A program made the position numbers and the translations under genes. The notes beneath the pieces are model-generated. The model was not told the DNA's origin, did no database searches, and was given only the letters and a program-made list of their open reading frames with translations. 64,000 nt of DNA from an uncultured Gammaproteobacteria bacterium (GTDB lineage: Bacteria; Pseudomonadota; Gammaproteobacteria; Arenicellales; JAANXG01): NCBI GenBank assembly GCA_947259395.1, contig CAMYMN010000006.1, positions 54,081-118,080 of the forward strand, read 5' to 3'. Position 1 is the stretch's first letter. Every line of letters starts with the position of its first letter. Shown one piece after another: positions 54,865-63,603 of the stretch.

Positions 54865-55881
54865 ATGCAACAGATAAACATACACGCACTAAGCGACTAT
54901 CTCGAAACCCAGGTTCTTGAACCTTGGAAGGGTATTAAAAAAGTTGCGCACGACGAGTATTTCACATCGGGTCACCGCACCTGTCAGGGTTGTGAGTCGG
55001 CCTTAGTCATGCGTCTCATGATCAAGGCGGCGGGACCGCGTACGATTGTCCTCGGCGCCACGGGTTGTATGTATGTGGCCAACACCACGTATTATTCAAC
55101 TCCGTGGGTGGTGCCGTGGATGCACACGCAGCTTGGGTCCTCGGGATCTGCCGCCACCGGTACTGCAGCCGCTCTAACGGCGTTGATGCGCAAGGGCAAG
55201 ATGGAGAAAGAACCGATCAACGTGATTGCCTTTTGCGGCGATGGTGGCGGTGCCGACATGGGATTATCGGCCATTTCGGCGGCGCTCCAACACACGCAGT
55301 ACAACCTGTTGATCTTCCTGTATGACAACGAGTCCTACGCCAACACTGACATCCAGGTGTCTGGCTTATCGCCGTACGGTGCCAACTCTACGTTCAGCCC
55401 CCCGGGTAAGGTGCATCGGATCATGCACAAGCGGTGGAAAAAGAACACCGCCGCGATGCTGGCCGCGGGCCATCCCGACTGTAAATACGTCGCGACGGTC
55501 TCTGCCGGAAACGCGGTCGATACGATTAACAAAGTGCGCCGGGCATTGACCATCGGCGGCCCGACGTTCATCCATTCGCTCGATCCTTGCCCAAAAGGCT
55601 GGGACTACGATCCGAAGTATTCCCATGACCTCGGCGAACTCGCAGTAGAGACTGGTATTTGGCCGCTCTACGAGGTTGAAGAAGGCAAGCTCAAGATGTA
55701 TGGGAAGAGCAAGCATATTGCGAAACGCAGGGTGGAGCGTAAACCGGTCAGCGAGTACTTGCTGAGACAGGGACGTTTCGCGCATTTTACCAAAGAAGAT
55801 CTCGATTACTTTCAGGGAAAGATTGACGAGATGTGGGAGAAGTGGCTGCTTCCCGGGGTAATTCCGTTTACCGGGGAATAG
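54865..55881 (+). CDS. Oxalate oxidoreductase, beta subunit
   Basis: 338 residues; binds ThDP and the proximal [4Fe-4S] cluster. Candidate cluster ligands are Cys 40 and 43 (GHRTCQGCES), Cys 68 (GATGCMY) and Cys 242 (DPCPKGW). The ThDP motif is CGDGGGADMGLSA followed by LYDNESYANTDIQVSG. In pyruvate enzymes the corresponding text is closer to NTGGQ, so the pocket differs. The stop of alpha is five bases upstream. Together with the gamma-delta and alpha subunits it completes the enzyme, whose electrons would go to ferredoxin. Confidence 0.87.
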   Translation: MQQINIHALSDYLETQVLEPWKGIKKVAHDEYFTSGHRTCQGCESALVMRLMIKAAGPRTIVLGATGCMYVANTTYYSTPWVVPWMHTQLGSSGSAATGTAAALTALMRKGKMEKEPINVIAFCGDGGGADMGLSAISAALQHTQYNLLIFLYDNESYANTDIQVSGLSPYGANSTFSPPGKVHRIMHKRWKKNTAAMLAAGHPDCKYVATVSAGNAVDTINKVRRALTIGGPTFIHSLDPCPKGWDYDPKYSHDLGELAVETGIWPLYEVEEGKLKMYGKSKHIAKRRVERKPVSEYLLRQGRFAHFTKEDLDYFQGKIDEMWEKWLLPGVIPFTGE

Positions 55882-55888
55882 TGATTTT

Positions 55889-55963
55889 CGTTGGCGGCGT
55901 CGCCAACGGGATAGGGCAACAATTTTTACTGCGCCGCGACAACCTCGTTTGTGGCGGCGCAGT
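55889..55963. terminator. Two hairpins between convergent genes
   Basis: CGTTGGCG-GCGT-CGCCAACG (55889-55908), then ACTGCGCCGC / GCGGCGCAGT (55928-55937 and 55954-55963). The flanks are AATTTTT on the left and TCTTTG on the right, so T-runs are imperfect in both directions. Their place between convergent stops makes a bidirectional terminator likely. Confidence 0.55.
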
Positions 55964-55973
55964 TCTTTGCGGC

Positions 55974-58709
55974 CTAGTTACTCAACCGGCTCTCTTCTTT
56001 TACAATTTTCCAGCGCTCATCTTCCCATCGCAACACGAGGGTCTTGACTACCCGATCGCTGTACAGGTTTGAACGGTACGTTTGGTTAAAAGTGAGTTGT
56101 GCGCTCGAGGCACCAGTAGATTTCTTCTGAATATTATTGAGTTTTACATCAATGAATGCCGGCTTGAGAAGACTATTGCGGCGTTGATCACGCCACGCAG
56201 CACGATTAAGACCCTCAGGTGGTTGAAAATCACTGGAGTAATGAGCCAGATACGCTTCGAGGTCTTTGCGCTCCCAATCCTCGGTCCAGGCCTGCAGGAA
56301 GGGATCGATGGCGTCGAAATCGGACAAGGTGTTGAGGTGCGTGATGTTTGAGAGATTCGTGACGCTGGCGACTTGATCGGTTGTATTCGGTTCACTGGGT
56401 GCATCGGGGGTAGTGACACGGGACCGCGGCCGCGAGATTGTCCCTGACGCCCTATGCGTAAACTGTCTATCAGAACTGTCCGGTAAAGGTTTTATTTTCC
56501 ACGCACCGCCCGGTCCCGACTGTTTCCGGGGACTTGGTGGATGCGGAGCCGTTGCAGGCTCCCGCTCACCACGGGATCGTGCCCTCGCTACCTGCAGTTT
56601 GGGGAGCTCATCCGATGCTAGCGATGCTCTGTCCGCCTCGTCCACCGTTGCCGACTGCTTGAGCGCAGTCTCGACGTCCGTTGATGCTGACTTTTGGCTT
56701 AAGCGTAAATTCGCATCTGTATTTGCGGCCACCTCTTGCCTCAAGGCGGAGAGGCCGGCGCTCAGCTGGTTGCGGCTTGCTCTGGCAACTTGTTCCGCTT
56801 CATCCAGCGCCTCGAGCTTGTTGCGCACCTCGGAAAGCTCCGACATCAGCTTACGGCGATCCGTACCAGACTGCGCGTATAGCTGATGTTGCTTATCTAG
56901 TTCTTGCTCGATTTTTTTGACCATATTCGAGACAAGTTCTTGACTATCAGTTGGCGCAGACTGTAGCGATTTCGCGATTTCTGCGACTTCTTCACGTATC
57001 GAGGTGAGCTCTTGTCTAAGTTTTTCTTGTGACTGTGCCGTCTGGCCGAACGTGTTTTGCTGGACGTCGCTCAATACCTCTACCTGTGCATTAATAGATG
57101 CCAGTGCGGTTCGCATTGCCGCAATTTCAGAGCCGGATTTAGCAAAGGATTGAGTTTGTTCCGCGAGCTGCTGTCGCAGACTGAGGACCTCGGATTCTAG
57201 TTTCTTGCGATCTGCCTGTTCTGTTTTTATCACCTCGTCGGCGATAACCGCCTGGCTGCGGATGTTAGCGAGTCCGTCTATGAGCGCCTTGCGGGCCGCA
57301 TTGGACTGAGTGTTGGCTTGACGTTGGCTGTCGAGTTCCTCGCCCATCTTGGTCAATTCCGACGTAAGGTTTTGACCGCCAGTCTGCAACTCTTGCAGCG
57401 ATTGTTTTATTGACTCGAATTGTTGCCGTGCTACCGTTTGCTCCTCCTTGAACTGCTGCTGCGCGACAGTGATTTCATCCAGGCTCTTCTTGGTGGCGAG
57501 CTCCGCCGCCAGGGTCTCGCGGGCGGCTTTTGATTGGGCAAGCGCCTGGCCGTGGTTCTCGAGTTCCTCGCCCATCTTGGTCAATTCCGACGTAAGGTTT
57601 TGACCGCCAGTCTGCAACTCTTGCAGCGATTGTTTTATTGACTGAAGCTGTGTCTGAGTCGTCGTGTTTGTTTTGTTCAGTTGTTGCTGCGAATCGGTGG
57701 CTTCATCCAACAGTTCTTGTTGGGTGCTGTGTAATTCGCTCACTTGAGCGTGGATGGAAGCCATTTCAGACTGAATGGTCGTGATGTGCGACTCAGCGCG
57801 CTGCGCACCATCGCGTTGGGTTGACAACTCTTCACGCAGCTCGGCGAGCGTTGTATCCGGCATCTGTTGATTCGTGCGAATTACTTCCAGTGCCTCGGTC
57901 AGTGCCAGCACCTTATCTCGCAATCCGGAGAGTTCCGAGACCAGTGCGTGTCGCGCAATGTGTGCTTGGGCCGTCGCCTGTCGCTGGCTTTCAAGTTCAT
58001 CATTCAACTCGGCCAATTTGGATATCAGTTCCTGCTGGTTCATTTGTATTTCACCGACTGTGCCGGTCATCGGTTGAAGCGGTGAATCAGCTAACGAAGG
58101 CTGTTCCCGCGACTTTTTTCGGGTAGGCACGAACTCGGTAAGGCTCTGCGGTTCGTCTGACAAGCCACGAAAATCCCGGTCGAAGTCGATGGTGTCTTGC
58201 GCGGGAGGCGAGAGGTTGCCGGTGGGCGCAATCACCGCGTCATGCGCAGCAGGACCCGCTTGCGTGTCACGGGCGGTAAACAGTGCGGGGGGCACGGTGG
58301 GAAACCGTTGCTTGAGGCCTGCCATATAATCAGCATGTCCCGCACAATTGGGATTGTTTGCATCGTTGCAAGGCAACTCGAGCACCTCCCACGTGTCACC
58401 GCGCTTGCCAAGTAAGCCCGACACATCACCGTAGTGAATGTTGCCGTCGGCGGACTGCGCCAGGGCATGAACCCACGCCCACGTGGACCATACGTTCAAG
58501 CTGTGAACGACGAACACAACGTCGCGTCCGTGGCGCTGTTTGATCTCGTCACGCAGGGCATCGAGGATGGCCCTTCTATGCTGGCCGCCCAGCTCCGGCG
58601 CCGCCGTTGATGCCCCAGGCGGTGCCGCTTCCACTGCTGTTTCCAGGACAATAATCGGAACAAGTAAAGTAACAAGTATCAAAGACAAGTATCTGATTAT
58701 TATAGACAT
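55974..58709 (-). CDS. Exported long coiled-coil protein with C-terminal Cds6/NTF2-like domain
   Basis: 911 residues. A signal peptide (YLSLILVTLLVPIIVL) leads to a short N-terminal domain with paired Cys (ELPCNDANNPNCAG). Residues about 220-680 are Gln/Glu/Ser-rich coiled coil. A Pro/Ser/Arg-rich linker precedes a C-terminal domain (FLQAWTEDWERKDLEAYLAH, RSNLYSDRVVKTLVLRW, DERWKIVKEE) resembling the Cds6/SnoaL-like domain found with L,D-transpeptidases. Residues encoded by the 85-bp repeat (SIKQSLQELQTGGQNLT and following) occur twice, 76 residues apart. Probably periplasmic, perhaps binding the cell wall; function unknown. Confidence 0.75.
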   Translation of the reverse strand: MSIIIRYLSLILVTLLVPIIVLETAVEAAPPGASTAAPELGGQHRRAILDALRDEIKQRHGRDVVFVVHSLNVWSTWAWVHALAQSADGNIHYGDVSGLLGKRGDTWEVLELPCNDANNPNCAGHADYMAGLKQRFPTVPPALFTARDTQAGPAAHDAVIAPTGNLSPPAQDTIDFDRDFRGLSDEPQSLTEFVPTRKKSREQPSLADSPLQPMTGTVGEIQMNQQELISKLAELNDELESQRQATAQAHIARHALVSELSGLRDKVLALTEALEVIRTNQQMPDTTLAELREELSTQRDGAQRAESHITTIQSEMASIHAQVSELHSTQQELLDEATDSQQQLNKTNTTTQTQLQSIKQSLQELQTGGQNLTSELTKMGEELENHGQALAQSKAARETLAAELATKKSLDEITVAQQQFKEEQTVARQQFESIKQSLQELQTGGQNLTSELTKMGEELDSQRQANTQSNAARKALIDGLANIRSQAVIADEVIKTEQADRKKLESEVLSLRQQLAEQTQSFAKSGSEIAAMRTALASINAQVEVLSDVQQNTFGQTAQSQEKLRQELTSIREEVAEIAKSLQSAPTDSQELVSNMVKKIEQELDKQHQLYAQSGTDRRKLMSELSEVRNKLEALDEAEQVARASRNQLSAGLSALRQEVAANTDANLRLSQKSASTDVETALKQSATVDEADRASLASDELPKLQVARARSRGEREPATAPHPPSPRKQSGPGGAWKIKPLPDSSDRQFTHRASGTISRPRSRVTTPDAPSEPNTTDQVASVTNLSNITHLNTLSDFDAIDPFLQAWTEDWERKDLEAYLAHYSSDFQPPEGLNRAAWRDQRRNSLLKPAFIDVKLNNIQKKSTGASSAQLTFNQTYRSNLYSDRVVKTLVLRWEDERWKIVKEESRLSN
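57331..57415. repeat. 85-bp exact direct repeat, copy 1
   Basis: Identical over 85 bases to 57559-57643, period 228 bases (76 codons), inside the coiled-coil gene. Synonymous positions are also unchanged, so the duplication or conversion is recent. Confidence 0.95.
57559..57643. repeat. 85-bp exact direct repeat, copy 2
   Basis: Second copy of 57331-57415. The period is a multiple of three, so loss or gain of one unit by recombination would keep the reading frame. Confidence 0.95.
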
Positions 58710-58925
58710 TAATTTATCTATGCGATCGAATGTGTTCTTGTATCGGGGCTAGTCGTGCGTCGAAATAGTGCGCCCGTTGACGCAAGCCGGCAATTGATAA
58801 GCATACTTTGAGATTACCATTTTTTCCTCCTGATGGCCGCCGGCGCAGCCGCATAGTCATGGGGGGTGATGAACTTGGACATCGTCATATTGCATGTCCG
58901 AGCATCGGACTGCCCGGACGCCAGC

Positions 58926-60560
58926 TCATTTCTGGTGCGCGTTCACCCATTCCCGTGCCAGCCGTTGCGCTTCGCTAATTTGCCAGCTCGTCATTTTCGC
59001 CGCGATTCTCAACCGGTTTTCTTCGCCCTGTTGATGACCCTGAATCGCCGCCAAGTCGGACCACATGTGTGCCAAAACGTCATTGCGCGCTACCCCCTTG
59101 CCGTTGCCATACATCGCGCCCAGGTTGGACTGCGCGGCGGCGTATCCCTGGTCGGCGGCTTTCCGATACCAGTTCACCGCCTGATCATTATCCTCAGGCA
59201 CGCCTTTACCGCTTTCATACATCCAGCCAAGGTTAGACTGTGCAGCCGCGTCGCCTTGCTCGGCGGCCTTGCGATACCACTTGACGGCCTCCTTGTAATT
59301 CTGCGACACGCCTTGACCTTTGAAGTACATCCATCCTAAGTTTGACTGGGCACTTGCGTCGCCTTGCTCGGCCGCTTTCCGATACCACTGTGCTGCCGGT
59401 TTGGTACCCCGGGGTACCTCCTTTTTCTGTGACAATATCCAGGTCGTATCGGAACTCATGTCAGCGGTTGCCCGGTTGGTGGCGATTCGATACGACTCTA
59501 CTCCAGTTTCGCGGACCCTGGGTTCGCTCAGGCTTTCCTGGTACTGCAGGCCAGGGGATGTATTAGAGTTGTGTAGTTGCATCGGTGGTTGGAGTGATTC
59601 AAATAACGCGTTGTGTTTGTCTTCCACGTTCAACTTTTCAGGGTCATACAGACCTAAATCGTCTTGCTGTTTTTCTGGCTCATCTTCACTGCTGCCACGG
59701 AGCGATTGAGCAATTTCGTTTTTATCACCACGGCTTGCCAACATAGTTTTATCGAGTCGTTCGTTGTTATCAAGCTCCAAGGTGTTCTCCGCAAGGATCG
59801 ACTGATCTTTGATATAAACGTTATCAGTTTGTAATTTTTCTAACTGCTGCATCGCTGCCTTGTAACCGTGTCGATGGGCATTCGAAAACCACATATGTGC
59901 TTTTTCTTTGTCGTACCACGCCACTGATTTGGCCAGGTTATACATGTCTTCGGCATGTTGCTCGCCCTGACCCGCCTGCATTTTAGAAGTCACCCATTCT
60001 TCCAGAAGAGCCGCGCCTTTCGTGTTGAGCGTTAAATGGGTATATGGATGTGGTACCGGACTTTCTTTGTTTAAGTAAAGATACGCCAATTGTTGAACCG
60101 CATCTTCTTTTCCGGACTCGACTTGTTCTTGAATACGCTCGACGGCAGCATAAAATCGTTTTGTGTCCTGATATGTTGGAAAGCCTTCGACCAACAGTAT
60201 GCCGATCGCAATCGCAATAAACGCGATAAGAAAAACAGTATAAGGTTGTTTCCAAACACTTTCGGTATGGACCGCCCTTTTTGTTATTGTTTTGTTTACC
60301 GTCAACATGAACAAGGCGGGAAACGCCGCAATCAATCCGCTGATTAATAGCGCTTGATGTTGATGAAACAGGATAAGAATCCCAATCGGGAATGCCGCGA
60401 TGACATGAAGCGCTATGGTAAGGATCTTCCGCCGTGAATGTGGATCTTCGCCGTTGGGATTTTTGTCCGCTCTCGCGGGACCGGTGTCCACCGCGGGGAA
60501 TGGCGCGTGTGGATACTCCATCTTGCTTTCAACCAAAGTACCGCCAGGATCTTGCTTCAT
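58926..60560 (-). CDS. Membrane-anchored Sel1-repeat protein
   Basis: 544 residues from ATG 60560 (TTG 60569 possible). Three or four hydrophobic segments near the N-terminus (LTIALHVIAAFPIGILILFH, LLISGLIAAFPALFMLTV, VFLIAFIAIAIGILLVEG) are followed by a variable middle and a C-terminal run of Sel1 repeats (AAQWYRKAAEQGDASAQSNL, AVKWYRKAAEQGDAAAQSNL, AVNWYRKAADQGYAAAQSNL, then a final degenerate unit). The first three repeats are near identical, suggesting recent expansion. Sel1 proteins scaffold envelope or signalling complexes; partner unknown. Confidence 0.82.
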   Translation of the reverse strand: MKQDPGGTLVESKMEYPHAPFPAVDTGPARADKNPNGEDPHSRRKILTIALHVIAAFPIGILILFHQHQALLISGLIAAFPALFMLTVNKTITKRAVHTESVWKQPYTVFLIAFIAIAIGILLVEGFPTYQDTKRFYAAVERIQEQVESGKEDAVQQLAYLYLNKESPVPHPYTHLTLNTKGAALLEEWVTSKMQAGQGEQHAEDMYNLAKSVAWYDKEKAHMWFSNAHRHGYKAAMQQLEKLQTDNVYIKDQSILAENTLELDNNERLDKTMLASRGDKNEIAQSLRGSSEDEPEKQQDDLGLYDPEKLNVEDKHNALFESLQPPMQLHNSNTSPGLQYQESLSEPRVRETGVESYRIATNRATADMSSDTTWILSQKKEVPRGTKPAAQWYRKAAEQGDASAQSNLGWMYFKGQGVSQNYKEAVKWYRKAAEQGDAAAQSNLGWMYESGKGVPEDNDQAVNWYRKAADQGYAAAQSNLGAMYGNGKGVARNDVLAHMWSDLAAIQGHQQGEENRLRIAAKMTSWQISEAQRLAREWVNAHQK

Positions 60561-60906
60561 CTTTCGCAACCAATAATCTGCGTAAAAAACGCGGTTACAT
60601 CAATTAATCCCATTTGACTTCGTAAATAACTTTGGTGTGTGGCTGCCCCAGGTCGATCTGACAGTGGCAATTGTAATGTTTGGAGAAAAGTTGATTCATG
60701 TAGCCAAGCGCAATCTTAGGATAGCGTTGAATTATAACCGAGTACGAGCGAAATAGGCTTTAGATCTCAGTAGCGAGCTGGATAGTCAATGGAAACGGCT
60801 AGAAGATGCTCAGGTGCCGTTATCATACTTTTGATGATACATAGTGACTACACGGGGTCATTAAAACAAGCACAAACACTGCGTTGGGTGGAGGACAGCG
60901 CGCGGT
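60561..60906. other. Intergenic region, no gene seen
   Basis: 346 bases between two minus-strand genes. Only a short inverted repeat TATCAT/ATGATA (60821-60839) stands out. The region should contain the promoter of the Sel1 gene; no convincing box is visible. Confidence 0.5.
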
Positions 60907-61314
60907 TTAATCCGTGATTCCGACCAAGTTGTGCAAGCGTGCATCGTGGGTTTGGAAATGTCGACAAAACCAATCATATAAACGTTTGGTCATCGCTTCG
61001 TTATTGACTAGGGAATTGCCTTCCCAATCGCACATTATAGTTGTGATCTCATCGAGCAAGCATTGGTGATCCGCCTGATGTTCTTCGTATTGGTCATAGT
61101 GCCGTGATCGCATGATCGCTTCTTCATAGGCGAAGTGTTTAGTGACACGACCATATAAATCTGCGAATAGATTGACAACAACCGATTTCGTCTCGCCTAA
61201 TTCTAAATACCCATGAAGCATGTTGATGAGCTCAATTAACTCACGGTGTTCGGCGTCTATCTTGTCGACACCCACTAAAAACTCCGGATTCCATTCGATA
61301 AGCGACACAGCCAT
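60907..61314 (-). CDS. Bacteriohemerythrin
   Basis: 135 residues forming a four-helix bundle with a non-heme di-iron centre. Ligands are visible: His in KIDAEHRELIE, His and Glu in KHFAYEEAIM, His pair in YEEHQADHQCLL, His and Asp in RHFQTHDARL. These proteins bind oxygen reversibly and may store, deliver or sense it. Stand-alone gene, no fused signalling domain. An oxygen-handling protein may be relevant to an organism with an oxygen-sensitive ferredoxin oxidoreductase, but the genes are not linked. Confidence 0.93.
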   Translation of the reverse strand: MAVSLIEWNPEFLVGVDKIDAEHRELIELINMLHGYLELGETKSVVVNLFADLYGRVTKHFAYEEAIMRSRHYDQYEEHQADHQCLLDEITTIMCDWEGNSLVNNEAMTKRLYDWFCRHFQTHDARLHNLVGITD

Positions 61315-61738
61315 TCTCGCACGTTTTTGTATAGTATTTCAGTAGATCAAAATTCTCCATATTTCCAGGGAAATGCGATTGATATTTTGATTTTTAGAAT
61401 ATTTCTTACGTGTGGGCCGACCCTGCCGCCCAGTGGCTGTCGGGGACTGCTAAAACAACATGGTGGATCACAGGCAGCTGAAACATTACACATAGATGCC
61501 GTGCATACATGAGATCTTATTCTCCTTCGATGATTACAGCGATAAAACTTGTTTCCCGTTCGTCTAAGCGTTTGTAATTCCCACGCATCGGTAATCACCT
61601 TGCCGGTAGATTCCGTGTGTGAGTTAAAAGTGCTTCTTAATTCCCAAGACTGACAAGACGACCTATATAATAACCTCCTCAATAGGATTGCCGGCCAAAT
61701 GGGCTCCCGATTCATACTTCTCAGTTCCGCGAGGCGCC
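61315..61738. other. Intergenic region, no gene seen
   Basis: 424 bases between divergent genes (hemerythrin and efflux adaptor), expected to hold both promoters. Short ORFs in it lack motifs and ribosome sites. I see no strong palindrome. Confidence 0.5.
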
Positions 61739-62932
61739 ATGAACGAAACAACAACCACAACCAAGATCAAACGGTTCCCCCGAGGTCTAGTGATCACCGC
61801 GATTATCGCGGGCCTTTTAATGGCGGTCATTTGGTTTGCCACCCGGCCGGACCCAGTGAAGGTCGTGGTCCACGAAGTCGGCGTCGGCAGCGTCCAATCC
61901 AGCGTGTCCAATACCCGAGCCGGCACGCTTGAAGCTTGCCGGCGGGCGCGCATTTCGGCAACGATTGGCGGACAAGTGATTGCCGTCAGCGTCAAGGAAG
62001 GTGACCGGGTCCGTACCGGACAAGCACTATTAGAGTTATGGAACGAGGATGTCACCGCGGGCTTAGAACTCGCCAGGCAAGAATCCGTTGCCGCGAAGGC
62101 CAAAGCCGAAGATGCCTGTGTGCGTGCGGAAGACGCGGAACGGGAAGCGAAACGTGCAACGCAATTGCACAAGCGGGGTTTGACTTCCGACGAAAGCCGC
62201 GATCAGGCGGTCACCGAAGCCAAAGCGCGTAACGCAGCATGCCGGGCGGCACAGGCAAGCCTACAGGTCAGCGTAGCGCAAATCGCGGTGCGGCAGGCTG
62301 CCTTTGACAAGACCATCCTCAAGGCGCCGTTCGACGGAATCGTCGCCGACATCTTCCCTGAGGTTGGAGAGTACGTCACACCGTCTCCCCCGGGAATCAT
62401 CACCCCACCGGCGGTAGACCTGATTGATGATAGCTGTGCATATGTCACTGCACCCATTGATGAAGTCGATGCGGCGGCGATTCGTCCGGGGATGCCGGCT
62501 ATGATTACGCTCGATGCATTGCGGGACCGGCAGTTCAAGGGCACGGTGCGGCGCATTGCGCCGTATGTCGTCGACGTAACTAAACAAGCACGCACCGTCG
62601 ACGTGGAAGTGGTTTTCGATGACCCGGCGCAAGCGAAAACCCTGCTTACCGGTTACAGCGCGGACGTGGAGATTATTCTACAGGAACGCAAGGAAGTATT
62701 ACGGATCCCAACTGAAGCGGTATTGGAGGGAAACCGCGTATTAACGCTGGATACCGAGAATCAAGAACTCGTGGAACGCACATTCAAACCCGGCTTGTCT
62801 AATTGGCGTTATACGGAGGTCGACAACGCATCGAAATCGGAAATTAAAGCCGGCGACCTGTTGGTGATTTCCCTTGACCGCGAAGGCGTAGAGGCCGGCG
62901 CGAAAGCGATACGCGAGACACAAAACAAATGA
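61739..62932 (+). CDS. Efflux RND/MacA-like periplasmic adaptor subunit
   Basis: 397 residues. One N-terminal membrane helix (GLVITAIIAGLLMAVIWFA), lipoyl/barrel-sandwich halves (ARISATIGGQVIAVSVKEGD and FDKTILKAPFDGIVADIFPEVG region), an alpha-helical hairpin between them (ARQESVAAKAKAEDACVRAE) and beta-barrel C-terminal parts (PAMITLDALRDRQFKGTV, VLRIPTEAVLEG). Adaptor of a tripartite or ABC exporter; the following genes make it MacAB-like. Start ATG 61739 has GAGG upstream; the frame to 61688 is unsupported. Confidence 0.88.
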   Translation: MNETTTTTKIKRFPRGLVITAIIAGLLMAVIWFATRPDPVKVVVHEVGVGSVQSSVSNTRAGTLEACRRARISATIGGQVIAVSVKEGDRVRTGQALLELWNEDVTAGLELARQESVAAKAKAEDACVRAEDAEREAKRATQLHKRGLTSDESRDQAVTEAKARNAACRAAQASLQVSVAQIAVRQAAFDKTILKAPFDGIVADIFPEVGEYVTPSPPGIITPPAVDLIDDSCAYVTAPIDEVDAAAIRPGMPAMITLDALRDRQFKGTVRRIAPYVVDVTKQARTVDVEVVFDDPAQAKTLLTGYSADVEIILQERKEVLRIPTEAVLEGNRVLTLDTENQELVERTFKPGLSNWRYTEVDNASKSEIKAGDLLVISLDREGVEAGAKAIRETQNK

Positions 62933-63603
62933 TTCGTCTACAGGGCATCAGCCGCGAGTTTTTAGTTGGTGACCAGACGATTCAAGCAATACGGCATATC
63001 GACCTTTCCCTTGACGCTGGTGAATACGTGGCGATTATGGGTCCCTCCGGGTCGGGCAAATCCACGCTGTTAAATGTCATCGGCCTTTTGGACCGGCCTA
63101 CCGCCGGCACCTACTTATTTACGGAGCAAGATGTCACTCATCTCAGCGACAACGAAATTTCCCAGGTCCGGCAGTCCAAGATCGGTTTTGTGTTTCAGTT
63201 TTTTCATCTAGTACCTAGGCTCACGGCGGCGGACAACATTGCATTGCCGATGACGCTGGCGGGGATTCCTCCGGCTGTGCGGCGGGAGCGGGTAAGTGAG
63301 GTTTTGGAATCAATCGGTCTGTCGGACCGGGGGCATCATCGCCCGGACCAGTTATCCGGCGGTCAACGTCAGCGGGTAGCTATTGCCCGGGCGACGGTGA
63401 TGAATCCCTCGGTCATTTTGGCCGATGAGCCCACCGGCAATCTTGACAGCAAGTCGGGACAAGATGTGTTGCGCATTCTGGAGGGACTGAACGATCGCGG
63501 CATTATGCTGCTGGTCGTGACCCACGACCTGGAGATCGGTGCGCGCGCCCGCCGCCGGCTACGCATCGTGGACGGCGCTATCGAATCGGATTTAAAGCAA
63601 TAA
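62929..63603 (+). CDS. MacB-like ABC transporter ATP-binding protein
   Basis: 224 residues of the MacB/LolD/FtsE ATPase family. Walker A GPSGSGKST, Q loop FVFQFFHLVPRLTA, signature LSGGQRQRVAIARA, Walker B VILADEPTGNLDS and the switch His in VVTHD. Overlaps the adaptor gene by four bases (ATGA) and the permease start shares its stop (TAATG), so the three are one operon. Unlike E. coli MacB, ATPase and permease are separate proteins. Confidence 0.95.
   Translation: MIRLQGISREFLVGDQTIQAIRHIDLSLDAGEYVAIMGPSGSGKSTLLNVIGLLDRPTAGTYLFTEQDVTHLSDNEISQVRQSKIGFVFQFFHLVPRLTAADNIALPMTLAGIPPAVRRERVSEVLESIGLSDRGHHRPDQLSGGQRQRVAIARATVMNPSVILADEPTGNLDSKSGQDVLRILEGLNDRGIMLLVVTHDLEIGARARRRLRIVDGAIESDLKQ

Noticed and set aside
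52486-55881. Pyruvate:ferredoxin oxidoreductase
   Set aside because: The alpha subunit has the Arg signature of oxalate oxidoreductase in place of YPITP, and frc and formate dehydrogenase are neighbours.
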